From: Actinostola sp. cb2023
Taxonomy: Eukaryota; Cnidaria; Anthozoa; Actiniaria; Actinostolidae
Assembly (NCBI GenBank): GCA_033675265.1
Contig: JAUJYZ010001540.1
Coordinates: forward strand, 62,001 to 126,000
Direction: 5' to 3'
Length of the DNA stretch: 64,000 nt
Positions 35,081-47,543 of this stretch are shown here, in pieces. The notes under the pieces are model-generated. The model did not search any database, was not told the origin of the DNA, and saw nothing but the letters and a program-made list of their open reading frames with translations. Positions within the stretch are counted from its first letter, which is position 1; every line of letters begins with the position of its first letter. Both the position numbers and the translations under genes were made by a program.

Positions 35081-38000
35081 TTAGTGTCCTCCCCGAAGAT
35101 ACACTTGATCTCCAAATCCCAGCATGCCTTGGAGGTCGTTTTGTGAGAGGTTATTCGGGACCTGATATTTCTTTATTCTTGCTTTCAGTATTTCACTCTT
35201 TTTTGCTGGTTCCTAGAAAATATGAGAAAAGAAAAACACATTAGATTTCAAGGAAATGTATACTTAACAAACAAGAGACAGCAATTGTATTGCTCACCTC
35301 ATCGTCCTTTTCAGGTGATATATCGTCATCGTCACTAACCTTATCGTCATGTGCTGGTTTATCACGCGCCGCGCCCTGCATATCATCGCTGACCTGTGTC
35401 GCTGGTTGGAAATATTCCTGTGGCAATTGTTGTTGTTGTTGTTGATCTGCCTGTGGCTGGTCAAAGAAAGCTTGTTGCGGTACTTGAGGTGTTGCTACTG
35501 GTTGATCGTTGTAGTTCTGGTAGTTCTGGTACTGCTGTGGCTGTTGGCTGTACTGGGAATTCTCTCCCTTGTCGCTCTGACTGATATCGTCGCCTTCGGA
35601 TCTAGACTTGTAAGGCATGTCTGCTGTTGTTTCATCGAACTGTTCGCGTGGATACTGTTGTGTATTGTAGTAGGATACCTGTTGGTCCTGTCCAGCCACG
35701 GGGCTGAAGCTACCAGGTACCTGGAAGTTATTGAAAGCCTGTTGTTGTCCAAATTGTCCAAATTGTGACTGATAATCGTTTTGTTGTTGCAAGGCAGGGT
35801 TATTATCTTGACCATTATTCAGCTCATCGTACGCGGTCTGCTCATCCTCTGTAATCAATAGAGAATAGTGTTGGAAATCTTGTAAAAGATTAATATAAAA
35901 CGTAACAGCATTTCTATCAAAATCGTATTTTGAACGAATGATTAAATGAATGGATGGATAAATGAATGGATGGATAAATGAATGGATAAATGAATGGATG
36001 GATAAATGAATGGATGGATAAATGAATGGATGGATAAATGAATGGATGGATAAATGGATGGATAAATGAATGGATGGATAAATGAATGGATGGATAAATG
36101 AATGGATAAATGAATGGATGGATAAATGAATGGATGGATAAATGAATGGATGGATAAATGAATGGATGGATAAATGAATGGATGAATGGATGGATAAATG
36201 AATGGATGGATAAATGAATGGATGGATAAATGAATGGATAAATGAATGGATGGATAAATGAATGGATGGATAAATGAATGGATGGATAAATGAATGGATG
36301 GATAAATGAATGGATGGATGAATGAATGGATGGATAAATGAATGGATGGATAAATGAATGGATGGATAAATGAATGGATGGATAAATGAATGGATGGATA
36401 AATGAATGGATGGATAAATGAATGGATGGATGAATGGATGGATGGATAAATGAATGGATGGAATGCCGAATAATGTGTATACGAATATTAGGCCATTGGC
36501 TATAGGGAGTGTTAATCAGATATGCCAGGAGCCCATTACTAGGAGCCTCCCTCTAGTAATAGGTTCATACGACATCATTTGCACAAATTGGGCTATTTTT
36601 CGATATGCAAATTTCCGAAGAATTTCAAATTGAAAAATAAATGGCGGCCAAACGGAAGACGCGAGGACTTGATCCAAAATATTGATATTCTTAATCCATG
36701 GAAGTACAAGTCTATTTTTCCCCTGCACAAGAACGAGACGAACTGTACAATAAATGTATCACATGTATCAATAAACTGACATACTGCCAGAGCGCTTAGT
36801 GGCGACTTTTAGTTTGGCGACTCACGATGTCGCGAAATTCTTCTACGTTCTTCTACCTATCGCTTCATGTTTATTCTTGTTTTATCAACTTTCTTCTGTT
36901 GGTTTTTGATTCACAATTTAGTTTTCGTAAGAATGAAGCGTTCTCACAGTGCCATTTCGACTCTGATGAACTGAGCAACCATCACCTTCATCATCACTGA
37001 TATAGTTTCAGTGGACAGCGACGCCAACATAACCAACCTAACAAATGTGCACTTTGCTAAATAACTTCTTCGCCGAAAGATTGTCGAAAAACAACTGAAA
37101 CTTTGAACCGACGAACCGTGCCTTAAAGAGCGGCAAAGAACACTAAAACAAGAGGGTTATCACTGAGTGTATGGCGAAGTTCTTTCGCCAAAGACGACTT
37201 CAGTTCAAAGAAGGCAAGATAACCGGCACTCCAAGATCAGCCACTGAATAAAAATGCGATAAAATCTTCATCCAGGCCACAGAAAAAGAAGCTCCCCTGT
37301 ATCTCACTTCGCTGTTTTAGCTATATAGAAGGAACTTTGTGTCAATGTCGAGAATTTTCGACAAAATCCTACTTCAGTTCGTGATTCATTTTGCTGCGTT
37401 TCAGACAACAAATGCTAATTAGCAAAACACACCGGCGGTTTGGAATATTCATTAGCTTGGTTCTCACTGTCCTGCACAAGTTTAATTAGGTTCTTCGTAA
37501 CAGATTATCCATGATACCAGATCGTTGAATTCCTTCTCAGAAAGAGCAGAAGATGTTCGTTTTTTGGCCGGGTTTTGAACTGGCCTTTAAAGTCTTTGAA
37601 CTAGCTAGCTTTGTTTTTAGACGTTCTCGCACTTGAAGTTTTGATATAAATAATAATACCTGGAGTTAGTTTTTTGTTGTTTTGTTTTTAATGTTTTCAA
37701 TCATTGTTCTTCCTCGCTTGATGAAGTACTGAAGTTAGATGACAACACTGTCAGATCTGCAATTTCACTAGATTCAGATTCTTCACTAGAACTACAATAC
37801 GCTTTCGGCTGCCATCAGTGTTGAATCTGACGTCAAATTCCTATTGTGTAAGACGCGACATGATTGGTTAATCGCGCGGAATTTATAATGAGTGTTCTAT
37901 TTTTAGCTCAATTTGTGCAAATGATGTCGTACAGACCTATTATAGGAGAGGAAGGCTCCTAGTAATGGGCTCCTGGATATGCTCGTCTAGAACCGCACAC

Positions 38001-39034
38001 AATCTCCTACACAACAGACCGATTCTGAATGAATGCGGAATGATAGCAATACCTTTTGGTGGTGGAGGAGGATCCTGTCTTGAGAAGGTTCCATCGTTAT
38101 TTATTAAAGCTTTAGAGGAGAAACAGCAGTTATTTAGACATTAGCCACTCGCAAGACCGTTGACATGTTTTGAAGTTTTCTACTTAGATTTACATGGTTG
38201 AGTTAATTTATTATCATTTTGAGTTATTTATTTTGTTTTAATCAGAGTTAGAGTAAGAATATCGGAGTACGTTCGGTAGACATAGACTGTGGAAGACAAT
38301 GAATGCACAAATGATCTACTTCCCCTCGACAAATGATCGGCTACTTGTCTTCCCCTCGAAATTTCATTCAAATTTTACAATGTAAAAAATGTTGGATGTT
38401 CTTTTGAAGTTGTTTGTTCTTCTAAACATGTACTTACTTGCAGGTCCATCGTATCGGTCGGGAATGAAGTTTCTTGCGTCTTGCTGGGCTATAGGAACTG
38501 TGGGTAACACGAAAAAATATCTGATAAAACATTTTTCAAGTACTTTCACTGGAGTTAATGTAGTGTCGAGAATGCTTGAACTAGGTGTCAAACCATCAAC
38601 TGGTACTCAGTGAGGATTGGCGTGGGACAAAGAAAGAGTGGCGATAAAAAGTGGTGATATTTATAAGGCCATGGATATATATTTTAAATACTTCGTTCTG
38701 ATTTCACTGATTTGCAAAATGAGCGTTTTTGACAGATCTTTTTTCCTGATTATCACGACTCGACATAAGGGTATTTCATGGTCTGAAGGATGTCCTTAGC
38801 TTAGGTCACTCGCTCTTTAGTATGATATGATAAAGAATCGCAGCAAAAGAACCACAGTTTAATCTGACATCGAGCCAACATAATGTCTTATGTCTTGTAA
38901 TGCCGTCTTCATATTTGAACACTGTCGATTACATACAAACATGAAAATCAAAACTCTGCAGAAATCAAGGCCAACATACCAGCTAAAGCTGCCCCCAGTA
39001 GACATACGATCGTGAGAAAAATCCTTAAATCCAT
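35081..39034 (-). CDS. Secreted Gln/Asp-rich protein, family unknown
   Basis: Five exons on the minus strand: 39034-38980, 38488-38438, 38109-38053, 35848-35298, 35212-35081 (TAA). Phases agree and give about 281 codons. Residues 1-18 ([18 protein letters not shown]) are a clear signal peptide with an Ala-x-Ala cleavage site, so the product is secreted or luminal. The middle is low complexity: a PPPPPK stretch, many Gln/Tyr/Asn ([10 protein letters not shown]) and a Gln run. It is followed by an acidic segment ([13 protein letters not shown]). The last 43 residues look ordered and basic-amphipathic ([18 protein letters not shown] to the C-terminus). I do not recognise the family; an extracellular-matrix or granule protein is conceivable but unsupported. 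The large third intron holds a tetranucleotide-type array and a TIR element. Confidence 0.85.
35938..36465 (+). repeat. GGAT/AAAT-based 16-bp tandem array
   Basis: About 530 bp of AATGGATGGATAAATG units (16 bp), with 12-bp short units (AATGGATAAATG) at intervals. It is in the third intron of the Gln/Asp-rich gene. Confidence 0.95.
36525..37976. mobile_element. 1.45-kb TIR transposon remnant with 5-bp target duplication
   Basis: The left end CCAGGAGCCCATTACTAGGA and the right end TCCTAGTAATGGGCTCCTGG are inverted. Imperfect similarity continues for about 70 bp through GACATCATTTGCACAAATTG. ATATG flanks both ends (36520-36524, 37977-37981). No transposase frame was seen. I cannot assign a superfamily. 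Confidence 0.85.
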
Positions 39035-40047
39035 CTCCTCTTTTTACAGATGTGTTTTAGTCTTTTTTCCCACAACTTGAGTCGTGAAAAAAATGGATGA
39101 GTGAGATCAACGTTGATCGTTTCCCCTATGACACGATCATTTGTTATTAGTTTGTGGATGCAAATGTATGATCCAATAGCCAACAGGTACCGAACACTTC
39201 GGGGCAGGTGAAATCTAAACAAACATTTAGAATCAATTACTCAGTCTTCAGTGAACTTGTAAATCGTGTAATTAATCACTTTTAAACTCGAACGCTCAGC
39301 GTCTACATTGAATAATTTACTGTTACTACTTTTTGGAAAAACTATCGCTGTTTGTGACTGTTTTGTAAAGGTAGGGAGCCGATATTCACATCAAGCACTA
39401 ATGTTAAAAGGGCACCTAAACTGTACAATACAGTAGCCATTGTGGTGTGCGATAACTTTACCCAGGAAGTTATTGAATTGTGAAGAAAAATAAAGCTAAA
39501 GTTCGTCAGGGGTTTTCGCTTTTTTGTTGTCTTTTTTTCCCAAGAATGTGACAGTTCTATAGGATACGTGTATAGACCGCATACTCCTCGAGTCTTGCAT
39601 TCGCATTTAGGCACATTTCCTTTCGTTCGGCAAAAACACGTCCAACTAACGTTTGCACTGAAGATATCCCGCGAAATGGGAAAGGGAAGGGAAACCAGAC
39701 AAATTTCGGTAGAATTTAGTCCCCCTCTGAATTTCAAACCACAGGAAACCCCAATTCCTTTACGCTAAATACATTACTTTGCTGTTGTCGTCGTAAATCG
39801 TCGTAATATTACATATCATGCATGAAAAGATAACAATAACCGCAATTCAATTTTTTTTAAGTATTTGTTTAGGATGTACGGTATTTTAATTGAACGATAT
39901 TTTAAAAAAGGGGAATAAAAAATTATCTGCAGTTGTAAATAAATTTTATTAGATAATTAAATTATAAATAAAGAAATTTGTTAAAATAATAATCAGTAAA
40001 CGCAAAATAATTTCTGAAGTGTAAAAAAAAAAGGGAAAAAAAATCAC
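39035..40047. other. Intergenic, 5' flank of the Gln/Asp-rich gene
   Basis: No supported gene. The region is AT-rich toward 39.8-40.05 kb. A minus-strand frame near 39.6 kb with closely spaced Cys was considered and not accepted. Confidence 0.5.
40022..40043 (-). terminator. Pol III oligo-T terminator after tRNA-Ile
   Basis: Two runs of at least eight T on the minus strand start about five bases beyond the tRNA 3' end. Confidence 0.7.
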
Positions 40048-40120
40048 TGGTCCGTATGGGGCTCGAACCCATGACCTTAGCGTTATTAGCACCACGCTCT
40101 GCCGACTGAGCTAACGGACC
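40048..40120 (-). tRNA. tRNA-Ile (anticodon AAT)
   Basis: The minus strand reads GGTCCGT...ACGGACC-A, giving a perfect 7-bp acceptor stem. It has a D-arm (GCTCAGTCGGCAGAGC), an anticodon loop CTAATAA with anticodon AAT, and a T-arm with GGTTCGAGCC, for 73 nt without an intron. Sequence around the anticodon matches animal tRNA-Ile(AAT). T-runs just downstream on the minus strand (complement of 40022-40043) fit a Pol III terminator. CCA is not encoded beyond the discriminator, as expected for a eukaryote. Confidence 0.96.
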
Positions 40121-40255
40121 CGTGTTATAACTGGAGTGTCGTTCTTACTGTATATAAACAGTTAATTGCACAAATGCAAAATATTGAAATGTTTAAAGCT
40201 CATAAACTGAAATGTAATTAGTTTAGCTTCAATGAAAGCTGCCTTAATGAATGTT

Positions 40256-41593
40256 TTAATGCTGAATTGTCGCATATTCAGCGAGTTCTGTGTCTTGTAC
40301 TGAAGAACATGCCTTGTTCTTGGGTTTCTGATGAAATGAAAAACCAAAAAGAAAATCAAATTATTATTTGTTAAAACATATTTACCTTCATATCGGATTA
40401 AATTCAATGTAAACAACAAAAATACAACTTCACCGTTGTCGACTACCAGGGATTTGTATAAAATCTAGAGCGAAATCATAACACAGGAAGCCCGCACATA
40501 TTTTTATGTTAATTTTACTCTTACAGAATATTCAAGTAGCTTGCTGAGAATACTAAACACCGGGGCTAAATTGTAATATTAGACGAGTCGTTTTCGTACG
40601 AGTGGGAAACCTATGGTACGGAGTATTAAACAGTCGCGGTACAGAATCGACAACCAATCACAGCATGCAAAGTCATTGCTCAACCAATCAGAATGCTTGG
40701 CACGGTCGCCGCACGGCTCTATATTCATACCAAGAGACCATTACATAATGGTCTCTTGGTCATACATTATAACACCATCAACTTAAAATCATGCTGTATT
40801 GTACCTTGAACTTATCGACTACCGCATATAGAACACCAAATGATTGCTTTTCATTCGTTGTAGTTTCAGTCTCATTGCTTCCTCTCACTTCAGCATATTC
40901 AGGCTCTAAAGCCCTTTCGTTCCCAGTCTCCGGTAGAGCGGTGTCTCCATGTATAAACTCGTGGCTTCTAAAATAGACAACTAACTCAGACATGACGCTA
41001 AATGATGAGGTTGAATTTCAAAGATTTTATTGAGCTGTATGTAGGCTTATTTACCTGGATTTCATGTGTTTCGCTTTCAAACTGAAGAAATATGCCACTA
41101 CCAGCACTAGTACCACTAGTCCCAAGTATAGACACACGAATACTAAGGCTTTGTAATTGGCTGTACAGTGAGGACAAATAGTACCGATTAGTTGTATACG
41201 CAAAATCACTAGAGGACAAAACAGTACGTTGTACAACAATAGATTCAATGTAACTGTTTTTATAATGGTACAAGTCTAAAATCAATTTTAAAAACATAGT
41301 CATTTTTACAATCGAGTGGGGAATGTTGGACGCAAAAAAATTCTCGATGAGTCTTGGACATCCCATTTCAGAAAAAGATTAAACACCTCGCGTGATCTTC
41401 CCGTTTGAAACCAACTTACTTTGGGGTTGTTTGGAATTAGAAGGATCATGACCCAACAAATCATCCCGGGGGAAATGTGTTTCAGATTTTACGTGTAAAA
41501 CTTCTACCTGACATATTCCGGTGTCTGCTGGTGATGTGCCGGTTGTGACGGTGTTTTCCTGCTGCACACTGAAGACTTCTGTCTCATAACATC
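40256..41593 (-). CDS. Single-pass membrane protein with ITIM-like cytoplasmic tyrosines (5' end not found)
   Basis: Exons on the minus strand: 41593-41420, 41208-41055, 40967-40805, 40327-40256 (TAA), with matching phases. The first exon (57 codons, two Cys) is extracellular-looking. The second has a CPHC pair and a transmembrane segment of about 25 residues (LVFVCLYLGLVVLVLVVAYF) followed by basic residues. The tail carries three tyrosines in inhibitory or signalling contexts: PEYAEV, VLYAVV (fits the ITIM V-x-Y-x-x-V) and EYATI near the C-terminus. Proteins with this layout recruit SH2 phosphatases or kinases in immune and allorecognition systems; that role here is inference. The first exon starts in phase 1 after a ctgtttag acceptor, so an upstream exon with a signal peptide is missing. 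It may lie beyond the GPCR gene on the same strand. Confidence 0.7.
40580..40722. mobile_element. MITE family A copy 4 (right end truncated)
   Basis: TAGACGAGTCGTTTTCGTAC, GAGTGGGAAACC and two CAACCAATCA motifs match the other copies; the right inverted end is lost. It lies in the last intron of the ITIM-like gene. Confidence 0.8.
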
Positions 41594-42100
41594 CTAAACA
41601 GCTAGATTCTAATACTTGTAATTAACGAACTCAAACGCCGAGTTCTGTTTCGCTTTGATGTTATTTTGCATTGCAGCAGTTTGGCGCGATGAACGCTGAA
41701 CGAAGTACGACGACAGTGTAGTTCAGTGGTGAGTTGCAAACATTTCAGTCCTCGTGGTTGACTTTCAAAAAGCAAGCTGTCAACTGTGTATTTTATTACT
41801 TAATGTTTTGGGAGATGAGTATAACTCCTGCTACTAGTCAGGTCGATCTTTCGATCACACGTTATTATAATACTGAAACATAAAAATGAAACCAAGGGTT
41901 CATTTATTTGGTTTATGTTTGTTTAGATTAAGATCAATCTATTTAATTTACATCTCAGTTTGCTTGGTGGATTCAATCATTTGAAAAACGCCTTGAACTG
42001 ACTGAAAGCCAATGAAACTCAGTGCAAATTAACTTTCCTATGTTAATTCAGCAATTCAGCCTTCTGGCTGCAAAAGTTTTAAGTTCAATAAACTATCTAT

Positions 42101-43207
42101 CTATCTAACACCAGTGAAATCCCTAGGCCGTGGTTCCGGTGCTGAATTTGTACTTTCAGCAAGTGGTTGCCCAGCCAGGCCGCGTGGAGTCATTACGATT
42201 GTTTCCAAACTATCCGTCTCGTTGCTAGTAGTTCGTACTCTACCATGCCCTCCCCTACCTCCCCTCCCTGCTTTAGCTGCTTCCTGAAATGACTTACACA
42301 GATCCCCGTCACACTTGACTATAGCGATGAACGCGCGTCTAAAATTCGACAACCGCCAAGCATAGATGAACGGGTTAATGGCGCTTGATAACAACACCAG
42401 ATTGAATTGTAAATCTCGCAGCCAATGGACAGTTTCACAGTTACAGATGGTACAGAAATGTTGTGTGTAGATGAGAATACACGAAGGGACATAGCAGGCC
42501 AGGAAGCATAGCAGCATAAGTAGATATGTCTTGGTGAGCTTCTTTTCCCATAATGCTTCACGCTGCTGCTTGTTGGTGTCAGGACTACTGGCTTCAAGTG
42601 ACATCACCTCGTCGACGCGGGCACGTATAGCTTTTAAAATACGTACATAAGTGAAGACAAAGACGAACAATGCCCATGCCACTGCCGTGTTGGCAAATAT
42701 GAAGGAATAAAGAGTGAAACCTACGCGTAAATACACCAGAGAGAATCCTATTGCGCATGTCCAGACGAGACAAGAGATTAAAGTAGCATTGGCTGCGCTT
42801 ACAGTGGCCCTATACCACAAAGGTTTTGTGATGGCCAAATACCGATCGCTTGTAAGTCCCACAAGGGTTAGAACTGATGCTTGTATTGAGATAAAGTAGC
42901 TCAAATGAGTCGCGTAGAGAAGGAATGCAGGAGGAAGACTGCCTCGGATCTCTAAAACTAGAAACGTTATTGCTGTAGGCTCGGTCACTAAGCCCGCTAT
43001 CAGGTCCGCCATTGCAAGATTGGCTATCAAGAGCGTGAAATGATTGCGTAGATTTCTGTAGGGATTTTTAAGTACTGCCAGACAGACCATAGTATTTCCA
43101 GGCACAATACACAAACAGAGAAGAAAGGATATCGTCAATGACAAGTAAGAGAGTGTGACCGGTGGCAGTGTACTGCAGTGTCTCAGCGATGCGTTGCTGA
43201 AATTCAT
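42101..43207 (-). CDS. Class A (rhodopsin-like) GPCR 1
   Basis: One coding exon of 368 codons with seven hydrophobic segments. N-glycosylation sequons lie at residues 2 and 5. TM1 has GN (residues 37-38), TM2 has LANLAMADL, and the TM3 end has an intact DRY at 121-123. TM6 has CYVP (238-241) in place of CWxP, and TM7 an intact NPFIY (278-282). The C-terminal tail is Gly/Arg-rich with several Ser/Thr. A good acceptor (tttccctgtag) abuts the ATG, so a 5' UTR exon probably exists. The ligand cannot be predicted. It is similar to the receptor at 47544 (see that entry). Confidence 0.93.
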   Translation of the reverse strand: MNFSNASLRHCSTLPPVTLSYLSLTISFLLCLCIVPGNTMVCLAVLKNPYRNLRNHFTLLIANLAMADLIAGLVTEPTAITFLVLEIRGSLPPAFLLYATHLSYFISIQASVLTLVGLTSDRYLAITKPLWYRATVSAANATLISCLVWTCAIGFSLVYLRVGFTLYSFIFANTAVAWALFVFVFTYVRILKAIRARVDEVMSLEASSPDTNKQQREALWEKKLTKTYLLMLLCFLACYVPSCILIYTQHFCTICNCETVHWLRDLQFNLVLLSSAINPFIYAWRLSNFRRAFIAIVKCDGDLCKSFQEAAKAGRGGRGGHGRVRTTSNETDSLETIVMTPRGLAGQPLAESTNSAPEPRPRDFTGVR

Positions 43208-46200
43208 CTACAGGGAAACAAATTAGACAAAAAAACATCATTGAAACTCGGCAATTGTAAAAGCACACAACTAGATTGAAATAGAAATTAATATCAACAA
43301 GTATAGTTCAAGATGGATCTATTATTAAAATTATTGTCTTGACAATATGTGAGCTCGAAATTGTTGTCAATTTTTTCGATTTCATTTAGTCGGTTTAATA
43401 GTCTACGTGAAACAATACATGGAGTTCTTCAGCTTGCCGACCAAAACAGACTGTCATCTTTTATTGAATTAGGGAGTGCCAATTCGTTCTGTAAAACGGG
43501 ATTCTAAATTCGGAAAAGAATGTTCAAAGAATGTTCAAAATAATATTGAATACTGAAGACTGTTAATATTCTAAAGATATTGCTAAATGTATAAAATCCT
43601 GTAAAGTTGAAGTCCTGAGAGAAAGCCCCTCAAAGAAAGAGTTTTTCAACACAATGCTTTCTATTTCAAATACGGTATTAAAAAATACGGAAATTGCGAG
43701 GTGCAATTATTTTCTGCTACGAGGAATGTGTGTCAGATCGAGTCGTTTCAGTAAAAAGAACCAAAATGCTATTTTCAAGTACAAGTTAAAGCTGTTGAAA
43801 AGTGAATTACATACCTCTGTGTTTTCAAGCTAAACACTCCTTCAAGTTATCGTTATGATCTTGCAGAGAGAGAGAAAGAGAGAGAGACAGAGAGAGAGAG
43901 AAAGCGTTTGCCAGCTCACTGGTTCCGACTACATTAGCCGGTTTGTTCATATACTACGTTATAATTACTACAATTCTTCTGTTATGTTTGACTAATAACA
44001 CGTGTCTTTTATGAACTCTTTATTACAAAACATTGCGAATAAATACTATGAATATGCCGTTATTATTGGTATTAAAAGCAACAAAACAAAAAACTGATGA
44101 AGATCACAGTTGGAGATTCTTTGAACAATACACATGGTAGGAAAATCAATTTCAATTTGAAGTCTAATGTCAATGGAATGCCGGACTCGCCATGGGCCGA
44201 CTGCATCTGACTCAGATAAGATGATAAAACCTTTCCTGAGCTTATGGATGATGACCGGGATACCTGTGGCACTGACCATACTCTTTCGTGCAAAGAAATG
44301 AAGCGTACGACTCCCAACTCCCAACTACATAAATTGCTATAAATTGTGATTATGCAAGTTTTCGCACAAGGTCTATAAATCTAATTTCGTAATTAAAATT
44401 TAGGGTTGTTTGTTTTTGCCTTAATTGGTTTTGAAAACTCTACTTTCTTGTCAGTTCCACTTTGCGCCATTGCAGTGTCAGCCGTCGTCAGCCAGTGAAC
44501 CCACCCGTCCCCCTCTCCTACAATCCTGCATGACCATCATGGCTGCCACTTGCAAAGTTGACCGCAGCAAATGATGTTTGTTTATTGTTTGTTTATTTAC
44601 CGTCATATAAACAAGACCGAAGAGATATGTATCATACTCCTGGTAATTAAACTTTATTCGCCGAAGGACAAGTGATTATACACCCTTATTAACCTCGTTT
44701 GCTCGGTCTGTACCGTAAGCATTGGACCTAGACCGATCTGGTGAGGGGAAGGGGTGGATGCTTGTTTTCTTTTCCTTGTAAAATTGTGTAGGTCCGTACG
44801 GGAAGTTATGGACTGTAAAGTGACCAATCACAATTCACCAAATTTATTTGCCATATAATAATGTCTGAGGCGAATAATGGTTTTAGTATAATCACACAGG
44901 TGAATATCAGAGAAATTTGCAAAAGTAACGACAGTACGAATAATTCTAAACGAGTAGTTTTACATTCGGCCGCCATTTTAACGCGTTCAGTTGACTAAAT
45001 ATTAAACACATCAATAAACGATATATTCATTGCAGAACCTCTAAATATCTATACTAAACCAAAGTTTGTTTCGCCTTTTGTATATTTATGGAATAAGGTT
45101 TCCCTTATGTTTGTGCGAAACATCGATAAAGCGTCGACACGCGGCCATTTTCTATTATATTCACTGTGCGGTGACGTCATTCAATCAGAGGTGCGGATCT
45201 TTAATTCACCTGTTTGGCTTTTCTTACTTTACGAACATTGTAATTAATTCATTCCCTGTGCAGAGTTTTCTAAATCCCACAAGACAAATAACAAATGTTT
45301 TCAAAGTGAATCCTTTTTACAGAAGTCGACGCACAAGATGGTAAGCTATAAAAAATAAAATTACGAAAAAAACGGGAAGAAGTGACGCGCGCGCGACGCC
45401 TCAATGTGCACGCGAAAATTCGGGTATCAGTTTAAATTGGACGTCAATATGGGGCACTAGATCGTATATCGTCAATCTGCTTTTGTCGATAAGAAGAAAA
45501 ACCTCTCTGAGCCGGACACGCGAGTCTAATCCACTCTTCTCTCTTTGAAACGTTTGCGGTGCCTTTTATCGAACATTTCACGGTTCCTTTATGAAAAGAT
45601 GTCCTTCGATTCGGGTTATACGAAGGTCAGTGATGTAAGCCTGAGGGAAAGTTTTGAATTTTAACCGTGATGGATGTACTTTCTTGAGAGCTTATTATTC
45701 CACCTGTTTTTAGACTGAACAGTTCATCGAATACTTCAAGCGATCAGTAATGACTAACATAAAACAATTTTTAAAAGCAATAACTAGTCATAGTTGATAT
45801 AAATTAAACATTTTATAATGCTGAAAAAAACTCAGCGTTTTTGAAAACACTTTGTGGTCAGTTGGCGGTGCAATACTTTTAGAATAGCGACAAATTAAAC
45901 CGATTTTCGAAATTTCGACAGCGTTTCTACACGTTATTTTCGTACGTGAACCATTTCAAGATCGGTGTACTTTGAACTACAAATACGCACTATTTACCAT
46001 GAATTTGTCAATTCTCGAGTGGTTGAGACATGGCCATCGACCTTTAGATTCCAAGCCTATCTATTTGTATTCACATACTATCAACACATCGCGAATAAGA
46101 ACGAAAGAAAAGAGTTTACAGGAAAGGATAGACGAACTATTGTATTTTACTGACCGCATTTATACGAGGGATGAATTATTCAATTCAATTGGATGGTAAT

Positions 46201-47543
46201 AAGAGGATACAGGAAGTTCTTTTATCTCAATTCAACCGTGCCTTTGTCTGATCGGTAGTAGGATAATTCAACTTCCAACTATTCTGTTGTGTATACGATA
46301 CGCTAGCAAGGCTTTTATGTTACATATGGTCGGTGGTATTATATATGGATCAGGACAAATAAGCCTCAAACAGCGAAGCGAAATTGAAATTGCCTAATAG
46401 GTCTAAGGTAAGACGATAAGCCAGTCTTTTAGTTATATTTTTCTTGTGTTTATTCCGAGTGTAATCTAGAGAAGTTGTTCGTTTTATTTGATATCAGAAG
46501 TGTAAGAATCCAAAGATATTTGTCAGTATAAATACCGTATTACACATTGAAAACACAGATTCAGTTCGACGCTGCGCTGAGTGCTCAGGCTACCTCTTCT
46601 GGCGCCTACTAACTAGTAACAACACTGCGTTTTCCAAAACAATGAATAAATGATTTGTCCGGCTAACGAAAAAAGAATATCAATTGAAGAGTCATTCGAC
46701 AATGAAGTCAGTTTTAATTTGCTACTTGCTATTTTCAAAGCGAGCTTTGACAAGAATCCTAACTTAAAAACAGAAACAAATTCACCTTTATAATTGCTTT
46801 GTTTACAATCATTAATGATACCAATTAAGGCGGTTAGGACCCATCGGTCAATATGAAAACCTGATGAGTTTTCAATTTTAGTTTCATTATATCGGACTCT
46901 GAGCGAGTAGTGGAAAATACTGATATCATTTTGAAAGTCGCGGATACGTTTGGTCGTTGGTATCAGTGATATGACTTGCTCCCAAAAAACTGCCGGAGAA
47001 TTATTGCAGTTTGGCACTGTACATGTACTGACTATGACTGCTCAGTGCAAGATATGCAGATCGACACTAGATGGGCGTAGAATATTGTTTATTGCTATCT
47101 CCTGAACTATCAATGTTTGGTTCCTTTTTTATTATAAAAGGATTAACTAAATGATCACAAAAAGCCGGTCAGGCAGTTCCGTGTCTCATGGCGATACTGC
47201 CTTGTAAGTAAAAGCTTTGCAATTAATGGAACACTTCTTAAAGCACATTACTGCAACAGCTTGAGCCAGTAAAAGCTTTTAATGTAGAGAATCCTATTAC
47301 TGATCGCTGCGAGCACGAAACGTCATAACATACGACATATCAACAAGCTCGGCCCACGAAAAGTCATTACTTAACCTACCGACCACCGGCAACAAACACT
47401 TACAACCCGCTTCATTTGCTGGCCGTCTCTGATGTATAACATACCACTGATTTATTTCCTTTTCATTTATTGTATCTTTATGTTCATGAAAAGGGACCAC
47501 AAGCTAGTTGTCCGAGTGTGATTTGCCGACAAAGCCGCACAAG
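43208..47543. other. Intergenic region between GPCR 1 and GPCR 2
   Basis: It contains a GAGA microsatellite (about 43866-43906) and several short open frames (minus 46613-47017; plus 45966-46199). None has a recognisable domain or splice support. The 5' exons of GPCR 1 and GPCR 2 should lie here. Confidence 0.5.

Noticed and set aside
39342..39737. Minus-strand frame with closely spaced Cys (CFCRTKGNVPKCECK)
   Set aside because: Starts with GTG, no signal peptide or acceptor convincingly linked, and the frame ends in low-complexity Lys.
46613..47017. Minus-strand open frame of 134 codons
   Set aside because: Starts with GTG, no recognised domain, no splice support; could be a chance frame.
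47508..47543. Twelve-codon N-terminal extension of GPCR 2
   Set aside because: It would need a TTG start; the ATG at 47544 gives a complete receptor.
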